Assembly (NCBI RefSeq): GCF_014650695.1
Contig: NZ_BMVL01000019.1
Coordinates: 78,936-142,935, forward strand
DNA length: 64,000 nucleotides
Direction of reading: 5' to 3'
DNA from: Streptomyces avidinii
GTDB lineage: Bacteria; Actinomycetota; Actinomycetes; Streptomycetales; Streptomycetaceae
Shown here: piece by piece, positions 15,434 to 23,399 of the stretch
Layout: every line of letters begins with the position of its first letter
Position numbering within the stretch: the first letter of the stretch is position 1
Made by a program: the position numbers and the translations under genes
Notes under the pieces: generated by a model
The model's input: only the letters and a program-made list of their open reading frames with translations
Databases searched by the model: none
What the model was told of the DNA's origin: nothing

Positions 15434-16810
15434 GTGCCCGCAACAGGGGAGCCGTACTTTTTTCTCAGTTACGCACATACACCGAGGTTCGGGGCCGGGG
15501 GCCCCGACCCGGACATGTGGGTCGAGCGCCTTTTCCGTGACCTCTGCGGACACGTCATGGCGCTGACGGACCTGCGTGCCGGGTACGACGTCGGGTTCAT
15601 GGACCGGGAGATACGCAGCGGCGAGGGCTGGTCCGAACGGCTCGCCCGGGCACTGGCCAACTGCCGTGTCTTCGTTCCCCTGTTCTCGCCGCGGTACTTC
15701 GCGAGCGAGATGTGCGGGAAGGAGTGGTTCGCCTTCGCGCAGCGCGCCGTCCAGCACGGCGCGGTCCGCAACACACCGGCCGAGGCCATCGTGCCCGCGT
15801 TATGGGTGCCGGTACCGCCGGAGCAACTCCCGGGTCCTGCCGAGCGGTTGCAGTTCAACCACAACACGTTCGGGGAGCGCTACGTCACCGACGGCCTGTA
15901 CGGGCTGATCAAGCTGCGCGGTTACGCCGAGCAGTACGAGCAGGCGGTGTACGAACTCGCCCGCCGCATCGTCCAGGTCGCCGAGACCGCCCACCTGGAA
16001 CCCATTCGCCCGCTGGACTACCGGAACGTGCCCAGCGCCTTCGGCTCCAGCGGCAGCCCCGCCCGCACCCTGCACGTCACCGTGGCCGCCGCCTCCCGGC
16101 ACGAACTGCCCGAGGGCCGCACCCCCGAGTACTACGGGGACACCGCGCTGGAGTGGAACCCGTACCACCCGGTCGCCCAGCGGCCCATCGCCTACGTCGC
16201 CGAGGACCTGGTCAAGAACCTCAACTACCAGACCAGCATGTCCTCCTTCGACGACGAGGCCGGACACCTCGACGGCAAGCAGCTGCCGACCCGGCCGGAG
16301 ATCCTGATCGTCGACCGCTGGGCGGTGGAGGACGAGGACCGGCGCCAGCGGCTGGCCGCCTTCGACCGGGACCCCCGGCCGTGGATCAACGTGGTCGTGC
16401 CGTGGAACCGGTACGACCACCAGAGCCGGACGAAGGAGAGCGAGCTGGCCGACCGGCTGGAGGCCACCATGCCGAAGACGATGAGCCAGGGCCGGGCCGC
16501 CTGCCGGGCCGCCGCCAACGGCGTGGCCAACGTGGAGACCCTCGGCCAGATCCTGCCGCAGGTGGTCGAGGCCGCCGCTCAGCAGTTCCTCAGACACGCC
16601 CAGCCGTATCCGCCGAAGGGCGACACCTCCATCGAACGGCCCCGGCTGCTCGGTCCGATGGGGATGAACGGGCCACCCGGGCCGTCATCGCCCCGTGTCC
16701 CCTTCCCGCCCGACTCCGACCGGCACCGGACCGGGCCGGCGGGGGCCGGCCTCCACGACAACGACGACAACGACACCGACCGGGGGGACGCGGATGACAG
16801 CGAGCAGTGA
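15434..16810 (+). CDS. fxsC: FxsC, TIR-like protein of the FxSxx-COOH system
   Basis: A 458-residue protein. Residues 6-150 are TIR-like: Y-F-F-L-S-Y-A at 8-14, then V-F-V-P-L-F-S-P-R-Y-F-A-S-E-M-C-G-K-E-W, where Glu97 occupies the position of the catalytic glutamate of TIR NADases. A second alpha/beta domain (about 200-390, the FxsC C-terminal type) follows, then a Pro-rich and finally very acidic Asp-rich tail. A GTG at 15434 is chosen because the 20 codons before it (from ATG 15374) use A/T-ending codons unlike Streptomyces genes and lack a spaced ribosome site. It overlaps fxsT by 17 bp. Whether it cleaves NAD or acts only as a scaffold is unknown. Confidence 0.85.
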   Translation: MPATGEPYFFLSYAHTPRFGAGGPDPDMWVERLFRDLCGHVMALTDLRAGYDVGFMDREIRSGEGWSERLARALANCRVFVPLFSPRYFASEMCGKEWFAFAQRAVQHGAVRNTPAEAIVPALWVPVPPEQLPGPAERLQFNHNTFGERYVTDGLYGLIKLRGYAEQYEQAVYELARRIVQVAETAHLEPIRPLDYRNVPSAFGSSGSPARTLHVTVAAASRHELPEGRTPEYYGDTALEWNPYHPVAQRPIAYVAEDLVKNLNYQTSMSSFDDEAGHLDGKQLPTRPEILIVDRWAVEDEDRRQRLAAFDRDPRPWINVVVPWNRYDHQSRTKESELADRLEATMPKTMSQGRAACRAAANGVANVETLGQILPQVVEAAAQQFLRHAQPYPPKGDTSIERPRLLGPMGMNGPPGPSSPRVPFPPDSDRHRTGPAGAGLHDNDDNDTDRGDADDSEQ

Positions 16811-19800
16811 CAGCGACAGCGACAGCCGTGACGGACGCATCGTCACCTTCTATTCGTACAAGGGCGGCACGGGCCGCACCATGGCACTGGCCAACACGGC
16901 CTGGATCCTGGCCGCCAACGGCAAGCGGGTCCTCGCCGTCGACTGGGACCTGGAGGCACCCGGCCTGCACCGCTTCTTCCACCCCTTCCTGGACCCCTCC
17001 ACGCTCGGGGCCACCACCGGGGTCATCGACCTGATCAGCGAATACGCGTGGGCGGCGACCAGCCCGGTGCAGCGGCCCGACGACTGGCACAAGGACTACG
17101 CGCGGATACAGCCGCACGCCGTCTCCCTCACCCCGGAGACCCACGGCTGGGAGTTCCCGGACGGCGGCACCCTGGACTTCGTCTCCGCGGGCCGGCAGAA
17201 CCGCGAGTACTCGGCGACCGTCTCCACCTTCGACTGGGACAACTTCTACGACCGGCTCGGCGGCGGGCTCTTCTTCGACGCGTTACGCGCCGACATGAAG
17301 CGGAACTACGACTACGTCCTGATCGACAGCCGCACCGGCCTGTCCGACATCGCGGACATCTGCACGGTCCACCTCCCGGACATCCTCGTCGACTGCTTCA
17401 CCCTGTCCGACCAGTCCATCGACGGCGCCGCATCCGTCGCCCGGCAGATCGACGAGCGGTTCAACGACCGCGGCATCAAGATCTACCCGGTCCCGATGCG
17501 CATCGACGAGGGCGAGAAGGAGAAGGCCGACGCCGGCCGGGCGCTGGCCCGGATCAAGTTCGACCGCTTCCCGAACGGCCTGGTCGGGGACGAGCTCACC
17601 TCCTACTGGGGCGCGGTGGAGATCCCGTACCGCCCCTACTACGCCTACGAGGAGACCCTGGCCACCTTCGGCGACGAGGCCGGGCTCACCAACTCCCTGC
17701 TCTCCGCCTTCGAGCGGCTCACCGCCGTGGTCACCGAGGGCCGGATCACCTCGATGCCGGTCATCGGCGAGGAGGTCCGGCTGCGCATCAGGGACGCCTT
17801 CACCCGGCGCCGCCCGGCGCTGCCCGCCGACCTGTTCCTGTCCTACGTCGCCGAGAACCGGATGTGGGCCGACTGGATCGAGTCGGTGCTCACCCGGGCC
17901 GGTTTCCGGGTCGTGCCCAAGGACGTCTCGGCCGAGCGGGCCCCGGAAGCGACCGCCGGTGACACCCTCGGGGGCGCGGGCATCAGCATCGACACCGCCG
18001 CCCGGACCGTGGTGCTGCTCTCCACGGCCTACCTCAAGTCCGCTCGGGCCGTGGACGTGTGGGAGCGCGCGGCCGCCGAGGACCCCACCGGGGGCCGGCG
18101 GCAGCTGGTGCCGCTGAGGGTGGGGGACGTACGGCTGTCCACTCCGTACATCGACCGCAACCCGGTGGACCTCTTCCGGCTCGACGAGGTGCACGCCACC
18201 ACCGCCCTGCTGCGTGCGGTGGAGCGTCCCATGGCCCTGCCCGACAGCGTCAACAGCGCGTCCCAGCCAGGCCCCCGCTTCCCGGGGACCGTCCCGAAGA
18301 TCTGGAACGCACCGCCCCGCAACCCCGGATTCACCGGGCGCAGCATCGTGCTGGAGCGGATGCGCGACCAGCTCGGCGGGGGCATGGCCGTGGTGCTGCC
18401 GCAGCCGCAGACCCTTTTCGGGCTCGGTGGTGTCGGCAAGACCCAGGTGGCGCTGGAGTACGTGCACCGGTTCATGGCCGACTACGACCTGGTGTGGTGG
18501 ATCTCCTCGGAGCAGACCGACGACGTGGTCGCGGCCCTCGCGGAGCTGGCGGTCCGGCTGGGCGCGCAGACCGGCGAGGACATGGCGGCCGCCTCCCAGG
18601 AGGCGATCGACCTGCTGCGGCGCGGGGTTCCCTCCTCCCGCTGGCTGCTCGTCTTCGACAACGCGGACGATCCGGAGACGCTCAAGCGGTTCTTCCCGCC
18701 GGGCGGTCCGGGCCATGTCCTGGTGACCTCCCGCAACCAGTCCTGGTCGCAGTACGGTGACGCGCTGCCGGTGGACGTGTTCCTGCGCGAGGAGTCCATC
18801 GAGCACCTCCAGCGCCGGGCTCCCGGGCTCAGCAAGGACGACGCCGAGCAGGTCGCGGTGGCGGTGGGCGACCTGCCGCTGGCCGTCGAGCAGGCGGGTG
18901 CCTGGATCGCGGAGACGGCGACCCCGGTGTCCGCGTACATCGAGCAGCTGGCCCAGCAGGCCGCCCGTGTGCTGGCCCTGAACCAGCCGCCCGGTTACCC
19001 GGAGCCGGTGGCCGCCACCTGGAACATCTCCATCGAGCGGCTGCAGTCCCGCTCGCCGGCCGCGGTCCGGCTGCTCCAGCTCTGTGCGTTCCTGGCGCCC
19101 GAGCCGATCTCCGCGAACCTGCTGTACAGCAAGGAGATGATCGACGCCCTCAAGCCCTACGACTCCTCGCTGCAGGAGAAGCTGGTGCTGGGCCGGGTGA
19201 TCCGGGAGATCGGCCGGTTCGCGCTGGCCAAGGTCGACCAGGTCAGCAACAGCATCCAGGTGCACCGGCTGGTGCAGGCGGTGATACGCAACCAGCTGAC
19301 CGAGGAGGAGCAGCGGGATGCGCGGCACGCGGTCCACCGGATCCTGGCCGGCGCCCGGCCGGACGACGACGAGCCGATCGACAACCCGGAGACGTGGCCG
19401 CGGTTCAACACCATCTGGTCGCACCTGACCCCGTCCGAGGCCCGGTTCTGCAAGGAGCCGGAGACGCGCCGACTGCTGATCGACCGGGTGCGCTACCTCT
19501 GGAAGCGCGGGGACTTCAAGGCCGCGTACTCGCTCGGCGAGGAGCTGCGGGAGTCCTGGAAGGAGATGCTGGGCAACGACGACCTCCAGTACCTGTACCT
19601 GCGCTTCCACCTGTCGAACATCCTGCGCTCGCAGGGGCGGTTCGTGGAGGCGAAGGAGCTGGACGAGGTCACGCTGGAGCGGCAGCGCGCCGTGCTCGGT
19701 CCCTCGCACCCGCACACCTACATGACCATGAGCGGTCTGGCCAACACCCTGGGCGCGCTGGGCCAGTACGGGCAGGCGATGGAGCTGGCGACCGACGCGC

Positions 19801-20783
19801 ACGAGGGCTTCAGCCAGATCTTCCACGAGGCGCACCCGCGCACCCTGGCCGCCGCGAACAACCTGGCGCTGAACCTGCGGCTCGTGGGTCAGTACACCAG
19901 GGCCCGCGAGATCGACCAGGAGGTGCACGACCTGCGCACGGAGGTGCTCGGGCCGGAGCACCCGTACACCCTGTCCTCCGCGCAGAACCTGGCCCGCGAC
20001 CTGCGTGAGGTGGGCCGGTACGAGGACTCGGTGCAGTTGCTCAGCCGGACGTACGAGACCTACAAGCGGACGCTGGGGCGGGCCTTCCCCGGCACCCTGT
20101 CGGCCGCGAAGAACCTGGCGGTGTCGCTGCGCCGGGCCGGTCAGCTGGAGGACGCCCTCCGGTTGACCACCGCCACCCGGGCCCGCTACCGGGCCAAGTA
20201 CACCTCCGTCAATCCCGACCTGCTGTCCTGCGAGCTCAACCTGGCCTCGGACCTGTTCGCGACCGGGGACCCGGGCGGGGCGCGGGACCTGGCGCAGGAG
20301 GTGGTGGACGAGTACATGAAGGTGCCGGGCGAGCGGCATCCGTACACCCTGGCGGCGGTGAACAACCTGGCCGTCTTCCACTGGGGCACGGGTGCGGCGG
20401 AGACGGCGGAGACGATGCTGCGCCAGACGATACGGGGCATGCGGGACGTACTCGGCGACAACCACCCGCACACCGTCTTCGCCCATCTCAACCTGGCCAA
20501 CACCCGGGCCGATCTGGGCGATCCGGAGGGCGCCCTGGAGCTGGAGCGGCTGGCGGTGATGCGGCTGCGCGAGGCGCTCGGGGCGCACCATCCGGAGACC
20601 CTGGCGAGCAGCTCGAACATGGCGATCAGCCTGGACTCGATGGGCCGCAAGGAGGAGGCGGCCCGACTGCGGGCGGAGGCGGTGTCCGAGCTGACCCGGC
20701 TGCTCGGGGAGGACCACAGCCTGGCCCGTTACGCGCGCGACGAGCGGCGGGTCCACCGCGACCTGGAGCCTCTCGCGGTCTGA
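16794..20783 (+). CDS. fxsT: FxsT, ParA-TIR-NB-ARC-TPR protein of the FxSxx-COOH system
   Basis: A 1329-residue multidomain protein. In order: ParA/MinD-like NTPase (residues 15-330) with deviant Walker A K-G-G-T-G-R-T at 23-29, V-D-W-D-L-E-A-P-G-L at 49-58 and Asp178 in L-I-D-S-R-T-G; TIR-like domain (about 343-480) beginning D-L-F-L-S-Y-V-A-E; NB-ARC STAND NTPase with P-loop G-G-V-G-K-T at 545-550; then about ten kinesin-light-chain-type TPRs from about 900 to 1320 with repeated H-P-x-T-L and L-A-x-x-L. The ATG at 16794 has GGGGGGA upstream and lies inside the fxsC end. STAND proteins with TPR sensors switch and oligomerise on ligand binding. The likely ligand, perhaps the modified FxsA peptide, is inferred. 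Confidence 0.9.
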   Translation: MTASSDSDSDSRDGRIVTFYSYKGGTGRTMALANTAWILAANGKRVLAVDWDLEAPGLHRFFHPFLDPSTLGATTGVIDLISEYAWAATSPVQRPDDWHKDYARIQPHAVSLTPETHGWEFPDGGTLDFVSAGRQNREYSATVSTFDWDNFYDRLGGGLFFDALRADMKRNYDYVLIDSRTGLSDIADICTVHLPDILVDCFTLSDQSIDGAASVARQIDERFNDRGIKIYPVPMRIDEGEKEKADAGRALARIKFDRFPNGLVGDELTSYWGAVEIPYRPYYAYEETLATFGDEAGLTNSLLSAFERLTAVVTEGRITSMPVIGEEVRLRIRDAFTRRRPALPADLFLSYVAENRMWADWIESVLTRAGFRVVPKDVSAERAPEATAGDTLGGAGISIDTAARTVVLLSTAYLKSARAVDVWERAAAEDPTGGRRQLVPLRVGDVRLSTPYIDRNPVDLFRLDEVHATTALLRAVERPMALPDSVNSASQPGPRFPGTVPKIWNAPPRNPGFTGRSIVLERMRDQLGGGMAVVLPQPQTLFGLGGVGKTQVALEYVHRFMADYDLVWWISSEQTDDVVAALAELAVRLGAQTGEDMAAASQEAIDLLRRGVPSSRWLLVFDNADDPETLKRFFPPGGPGHVLVTSRNQSWSQYGDALPVDVFLREESIEHLQRRAPGLSKDDAEQVAVAVGDLPLAVEQAGAWIAETATPVSAYIEQLAQQAARVLALNQPPGYPEPVAATWNISIERLQSRSPAAVRLLQLCAFLAPEPISANLLYSKEMIDALKPYDSSLQEKLVLGRVIREIGRFALAKVDQVSNSIQVHRLVQAVIRNQLTEEEQRDARHAVHRILAGARPDDDEPIDNPETWPRFNTIWSHLTPSEARFCKEPETRRLLIDRVRYLWKRGDFKAAYSLGEELRESWKEMLGNDDLQYLYLRFHLSNILRSQGRFVEAKELDEVTLERQRAVLGPSHPHTYMTMSGLANTLGALGQYGQAMELATDAHEGFSQIFHEAHPRTLAAANNLALNLRLVGQYTRAREIDQEVHDLRTEVLGPEHPYTLSSAQNLARDLREVGRYEDSVQLLSRTYETYKRTLGRAFPGTLSAAKNLAVSLRRAGQLEDALRLTTATRARYRAKYTSVNPDLLSCELNLASDLFATGDPGGARDLAQEVVDEYMKVPGERHPYTLAAVNNLAVFHWGTGAAETAETMLRQTIRGMRDVLGDNHPHTVFAHLNLANTRADLGDPEGALELERLAVMRLREALGAHHPETLASSSNMAISLDSMGRKEEAARLRAEAVSELTRLLGEDHSLARYARDERRVHRDLEPLAV

Positions 20784-20792
20784 TCCGACGGA

Positions 20793-20831
20793 GGGCGGCG
20801 GAGGCTCCGCGACCGCGGGGTCCCGCCGCCC
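20793..20831 (+). terminator. Stem-loop between fxsT and the SLATT gene
   Basis: GGGCGGCGG (20793-20801) pairs with CCGCCGCCC (20823-20831) around an inner GC-rich hairpin. There is no T-tract, so it may attenuate rather than stop transcription into the SLATT gene 25 bp further on. Confidence 0.4.
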
Positions 20832-20855
20832 GCCACCCGACAGCAGGGGGGCGCT

Positions 20856-21764
20856 GTGACCGACAGCATGACCTTTCGAAACGAGGACCTGCCGGCCCTC
20901 TTCCACCACACCGACCAGGCGGCGATCTCCCGGCAGCGGGAGTCCACCCAGGCCACGCGCGCCCAGTTGCTGCTGCTGGTCGCGGCCGCGGCGGCCGCCG
21001 CGCTGCCCGCCGGGCCGAAGCTGGGCTCGATGTACCTCTTCGGGCTGCTGAGCGTGCTCTCGTACGTGGGGGTGCTGGTCGTGGGCATGCGGGCGACCCG
21101 GCGCCGGGCCCGCCCGCAGTGGCAGCTCAACCGCAGTGCGGCGGAGTTCATCAAGTCCCTGGCCTGGCGGTACGCGGTGCACGGGGCGCCGTTCGGCAGC
21201 GAGGTCGCCGAGCCCGGGGTGACGTACCGGAGCAGGCTGGAGGCGGGTTTGGCCGAGCTGCGGAAGATGGGCTGGGAGGATCCGCGTTCCGCCGGGACGG
21301 TGCCGGAGGGCGGGGAGATCACCGGCGCGATGGAGCGGCTGCGAGGGATGGACTACCAGGCGCGGCGCGAGACGTACGTCCGGGACCGGCTGATCGAGCA
21401 GCGCAATTGGTACCGGCGGCGCGCGGAGGTGTCCCGGCGGGCGACGAACCTGTGGTCGTGGACGATCGTGCTGCTGACCTGCCTGGCCCTGATGTTCGCG
21501 CTGCTGGGGTCCTTCGGTTCGGGTCCCGGGCCGAGGCTGACCGCGCTGCTGAGCGCGGCGGCGGCGGCCGGTATCGCCTGGAACGAGGTGCGCCGCCACC
21601 ATCCGCTGATCGAGGCGCACACCCTGATCGAGCAGGATCTGGCGGCGATGATGGTCGTGATGCAGACGACCATCACCGAGTCCCAGTGGCCCTCGTCGGT
21701 GTACGAGACCGAGCGGTACGTGTCCCCGCAGCACACGGACTGGCTGGCCCGGCACAGCAGTTGA
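20856..21764 (+). CDS. DUF4231/SLATT-family membrane protein with two SLATT-like modules
   Basis: A 302-residue protein with GTG start behind GGGGGG. It shows two similar halves. The first (10-115) starts L-P-A-L-F-H-H-T-D-Q-A-A-I-S-R-Q, has two hydrophobic segments (about 37-78) and ends S-L-A-W-R-Y-A-V-H-G-A-P-F. The second (about 165-290) starts Y-V-R-D-R-L-I-E-Q-R-N-W-Y-R-R-R-A, has two more segments (about 195-240) and a trailing helix. This is the SLATT layout: paired helices predicted to form pores in nucleotide-driven conflict systems. Its position 72 bp behind fxsT on the same strand suggests it is the membrane effector or partner of the fxs system; that is inference. Confidence 0.8.
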   Translation: MTDSMTFRNEDLPALFHHTDQAAISRQRESTQATRAQLLLLVAAAAAAALPAGPKLGSMYLFGLLSVLSYVGVLVVGMRATRRRARPQWQLNRSAAEFIKSLAWRYAVHGAPFGSEVAEPGVTYRSRLEAGLAELRKMGWEDPRSAGTVPEGGEITGAMERLRGMDYQARRETYVRDRLIEQRNWYRRRAEVSRRATNLWSWTIVLLTCLALMFALLGSFGSGPGPRLTALLSAAAAAGIAWNEVRRHHPLIEAHTLIEQDLAAMMVVMQTTITESQWPSSVYETERYVSPQHTDWLARHSS

Positions 21765-21799
21765 GGGCCGTCGCCGACGCGGCCTCGCGGGGGCGTGAC

Positions 21800-22279
21800 T
21801 CAGTCGCGGGTCGCGCCCTCGCGCCAGATGACGGTGACCGGCTTGCCGAGCGCCCGCGCGTAGGCGACGATCTCGGCGGTGCCGCCGTGCCCGCGGGCGG
21901 GCTGCCCGTCCCAGACGGCGACGAGCCGGTCGCAGGAGTCGGCGATGTAGGTGCCGGCGGCGTAGTAGGCCTCGTCCGTGGAGCGGGCGAAGTCCATCCG
22001 GATCTCCTGGGTGGCCCGGTTCCTGAGGCCCTGGTAGCGGGCGAGGGCCTCGGCGTCCTCGAAGGCCTCCTCGTAGTCCTCGCTGGGGATCACCACGGTG
22101 AGACCGGCGCCGTGTTCCAGCGCTATGGCGGCGAACAGCTGGTCCGCCCCCTCGGCGAGGCTGGAGAAGGCCTCCAACGGTCCCTCGTGGCCGCCCAGGA
22201 CGGCCCGCAGGCCGTCCTCCACATGGCCGAGCACCGAGTCCGGAATGGCTCGGTGCCCGGTCACGCCGATGCGTTTCAT
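21800..22279 (-). CDS. Small SLOG-like (Rossmannoid nucleotide-binding) protein
   Basis: A 159-residue cytoplasmic protein starting M-K-R-I-G-V-T-G-H-R. The G-V-T-G-H-R start, S-S-L-A-E-G-A-D-Q-L after the second strand, C-D-R-L-V-A-V-W-D-G and G-H-G-G-T-A-E-I-V-A-Y-A-R are characteristic of the SMF/DprA-LOG (SLOG) superfamily, whose members bind or cleave nucleotides or nucleotide-derived signals. SLOG and SLATT proteins are known partners in predicted nucleotide-centred conflict systems. It converges on the SLATT gene with only 35 bp between stop codons, so the two are physically paired although not co-transcribed. The ligand and any catalytic role are unknown. Confidence 0.72.
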   Translation of the reverse strand: MKRIGVTGHRAIPDSVLGHVEDGLRAVLGGHEGPLEAFSSLAEGADQLFAAIALEHGAGLTVVIPSEDYEEAFEDAEALARYQGLRNRATQEIRMDFARSTDEAYYAAGTYIADSCDRLVAVWDGQPARGHGGTAEIVAYARALGKPVTVIWREGATRD

Positions 22280-22323
22280 GCAGAAACCAGCCTCCCCCGT
22301 GGACACGGTCCTCGCCCGGAACA

Positions 22324-22344
22324 TCCTCCCAGAAGGCGGGAGGA
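22324..22344 (-). terminator. Stem-loop after the protease gene
   Basis: TCCTCCC (22324-22330) and GGGAGGA (22338-22344) form a 7-bp stem with a 7-base loop in the 100-bp gap behind the streptogrisin-type gene and before the SLOG gene on the same strand. It probably ends the protease transcript. Confidence 0.45.
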
Positions 22345-22379
22345 CGTCCAGGGGTGCGACGGGGGCGCGTGAGTCACCG

Positions 22380-23264
22380 TCAGTAGACGCTGACCCCGTA
22401 GGCATTGAGGGCCTCGACCACGGGCTGGAAGAAGGTGGTACCGCCCGAGGAGCAGTTGCCGCTGCCGCCCGAGGTGAGGCCGACGGCCCGGGTGCCGGAG
22501 TAGAGCGGGCCGCCGCTGTCGCCGGGTTCGGCGCAGACGTTGGTGCGGATCATGCCGTAGACGACGTCGCCGCCGCCGTAGTTGACGGTGGCGTTGAGCC
22601 CGGTGACCCGTCCGCTGTGGATGCCGGTGGTGGAGCCGCGCCTGGTCACCGACATGTTGACGGTGGCGTTCACGGCGCTGGTGATGTCCTGGCTGCCGAC
22701 GGTCCCCGGGGGGACCGGCGTGTTGCTCGCGTACTTGATGAGGCCGTAGTCGTTGGTCGGGAAGCTGGAGCCGGTGGTGCTGCCGAGAACGGTGGTGCGG
22801 GCGGAGTTGGTCCACCAGGTGCCGGCGCCGTCGGTGCAGTGTCCGGCGGTGAGGGCGTAGTAGTTGCTGCCGCTGCGGACGTTGAAGCCGAGCGAACAGC
22901 GCCAGCTCGTCGCGTAGATCGCGTCGCCGCCGGAGGCCAGCTTGGTCAGCTTGCCGGGGATGCGTTCGATGCGCAGGGCTCCGACGTCGGCTCCGGCCTC
23001 TCGCTTGATTCTCGCGATGCCGGCCTGGGAGACCGTGGAGTCGGCGGAGACCACGAGGGTTCCGGTGGCGGGGTCGGTGTGCCAGGCGGTGCCCGCCACG
23101 TCGGCGCGCAGGACGGATGCGCCGGCCGAGGCGAGCCGGTCGGCACTGAATCCGACATCCTGCGAGTCCGCGCTCGCGGCCGTGGGGACGGCGAGCGCTG
23201 CGGCGGCGGCCAGGCCGGTGGCCGCCGCGAGCAGCCTGGTACGGGTCATGCGCTTGATCCTCAC
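22380..23264 (-). CDS. sprB: Streptogrisin B-like secreted S1 serine protease, pre-pro form
   Basis: A 294-residue chymotrypsin-fold protease: signal peptide 1-32, short pro-region to about 112, then a mature domain of about 182 residues beginning near S-G-G-D-A-I-Y. The triad is complete: His142 in L-T-A-G-H-C, Asp172 in N-D-Y-G and Ser250 in G-D-S-G-G-P. Cys pairs 123/143 and 244/271 match the two disulfides of streptogrisins A and B, and the C-terminus (F-F-Q-P-V-V-E-A-L-N-A-Y-G-V-S-V-Y) is almost that of SGPB. The GTG start has AGGAGG seven bases upstream. The pro-region should guide folding and be removed by self-cleavage. Streptogrisin A or a close paralogue is the alternative. Confidence 0.92.
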   Translation of the reverse strand: MRIKRMTRTRLLAAATGLAAAAALAVPTAASADSQDVGFSADRLASAGASVLRADVAGTAWHTDPATGTLVVSADSTVSQAGIARIKREAGADVGALRIERIPGKLTKLASGGDAIYATSWRCSLGFNVRSGSNYYALTAGHCTDGAGTWWTNSARTTVLGSTTGSSFPTNDYGLIKYASNTPVPPGTVGSQDITSAVNATVNMSVTRRGSTTGIHSGRVTGLNATVNYGGGDVVYGMIRTNVCAEPGDSGGPLYSGTRAVGLTSGGSGNCSSGGTTFFQPVVEALNAYGVSVY

Positions 23265-23399
23265 TTCTCGTCCTCCTGGAGAGGGTCGGGGGCCCGGCGG
23301 TTGTGGGGGTGCCAGAGCCCGTGAGGCGCAGCCGGGGGCACGGCGGGCGCATGAGCTTTGGCCGTGCCCCTGACAAGCGCTGTCGGGAGTGTCCTGTCG

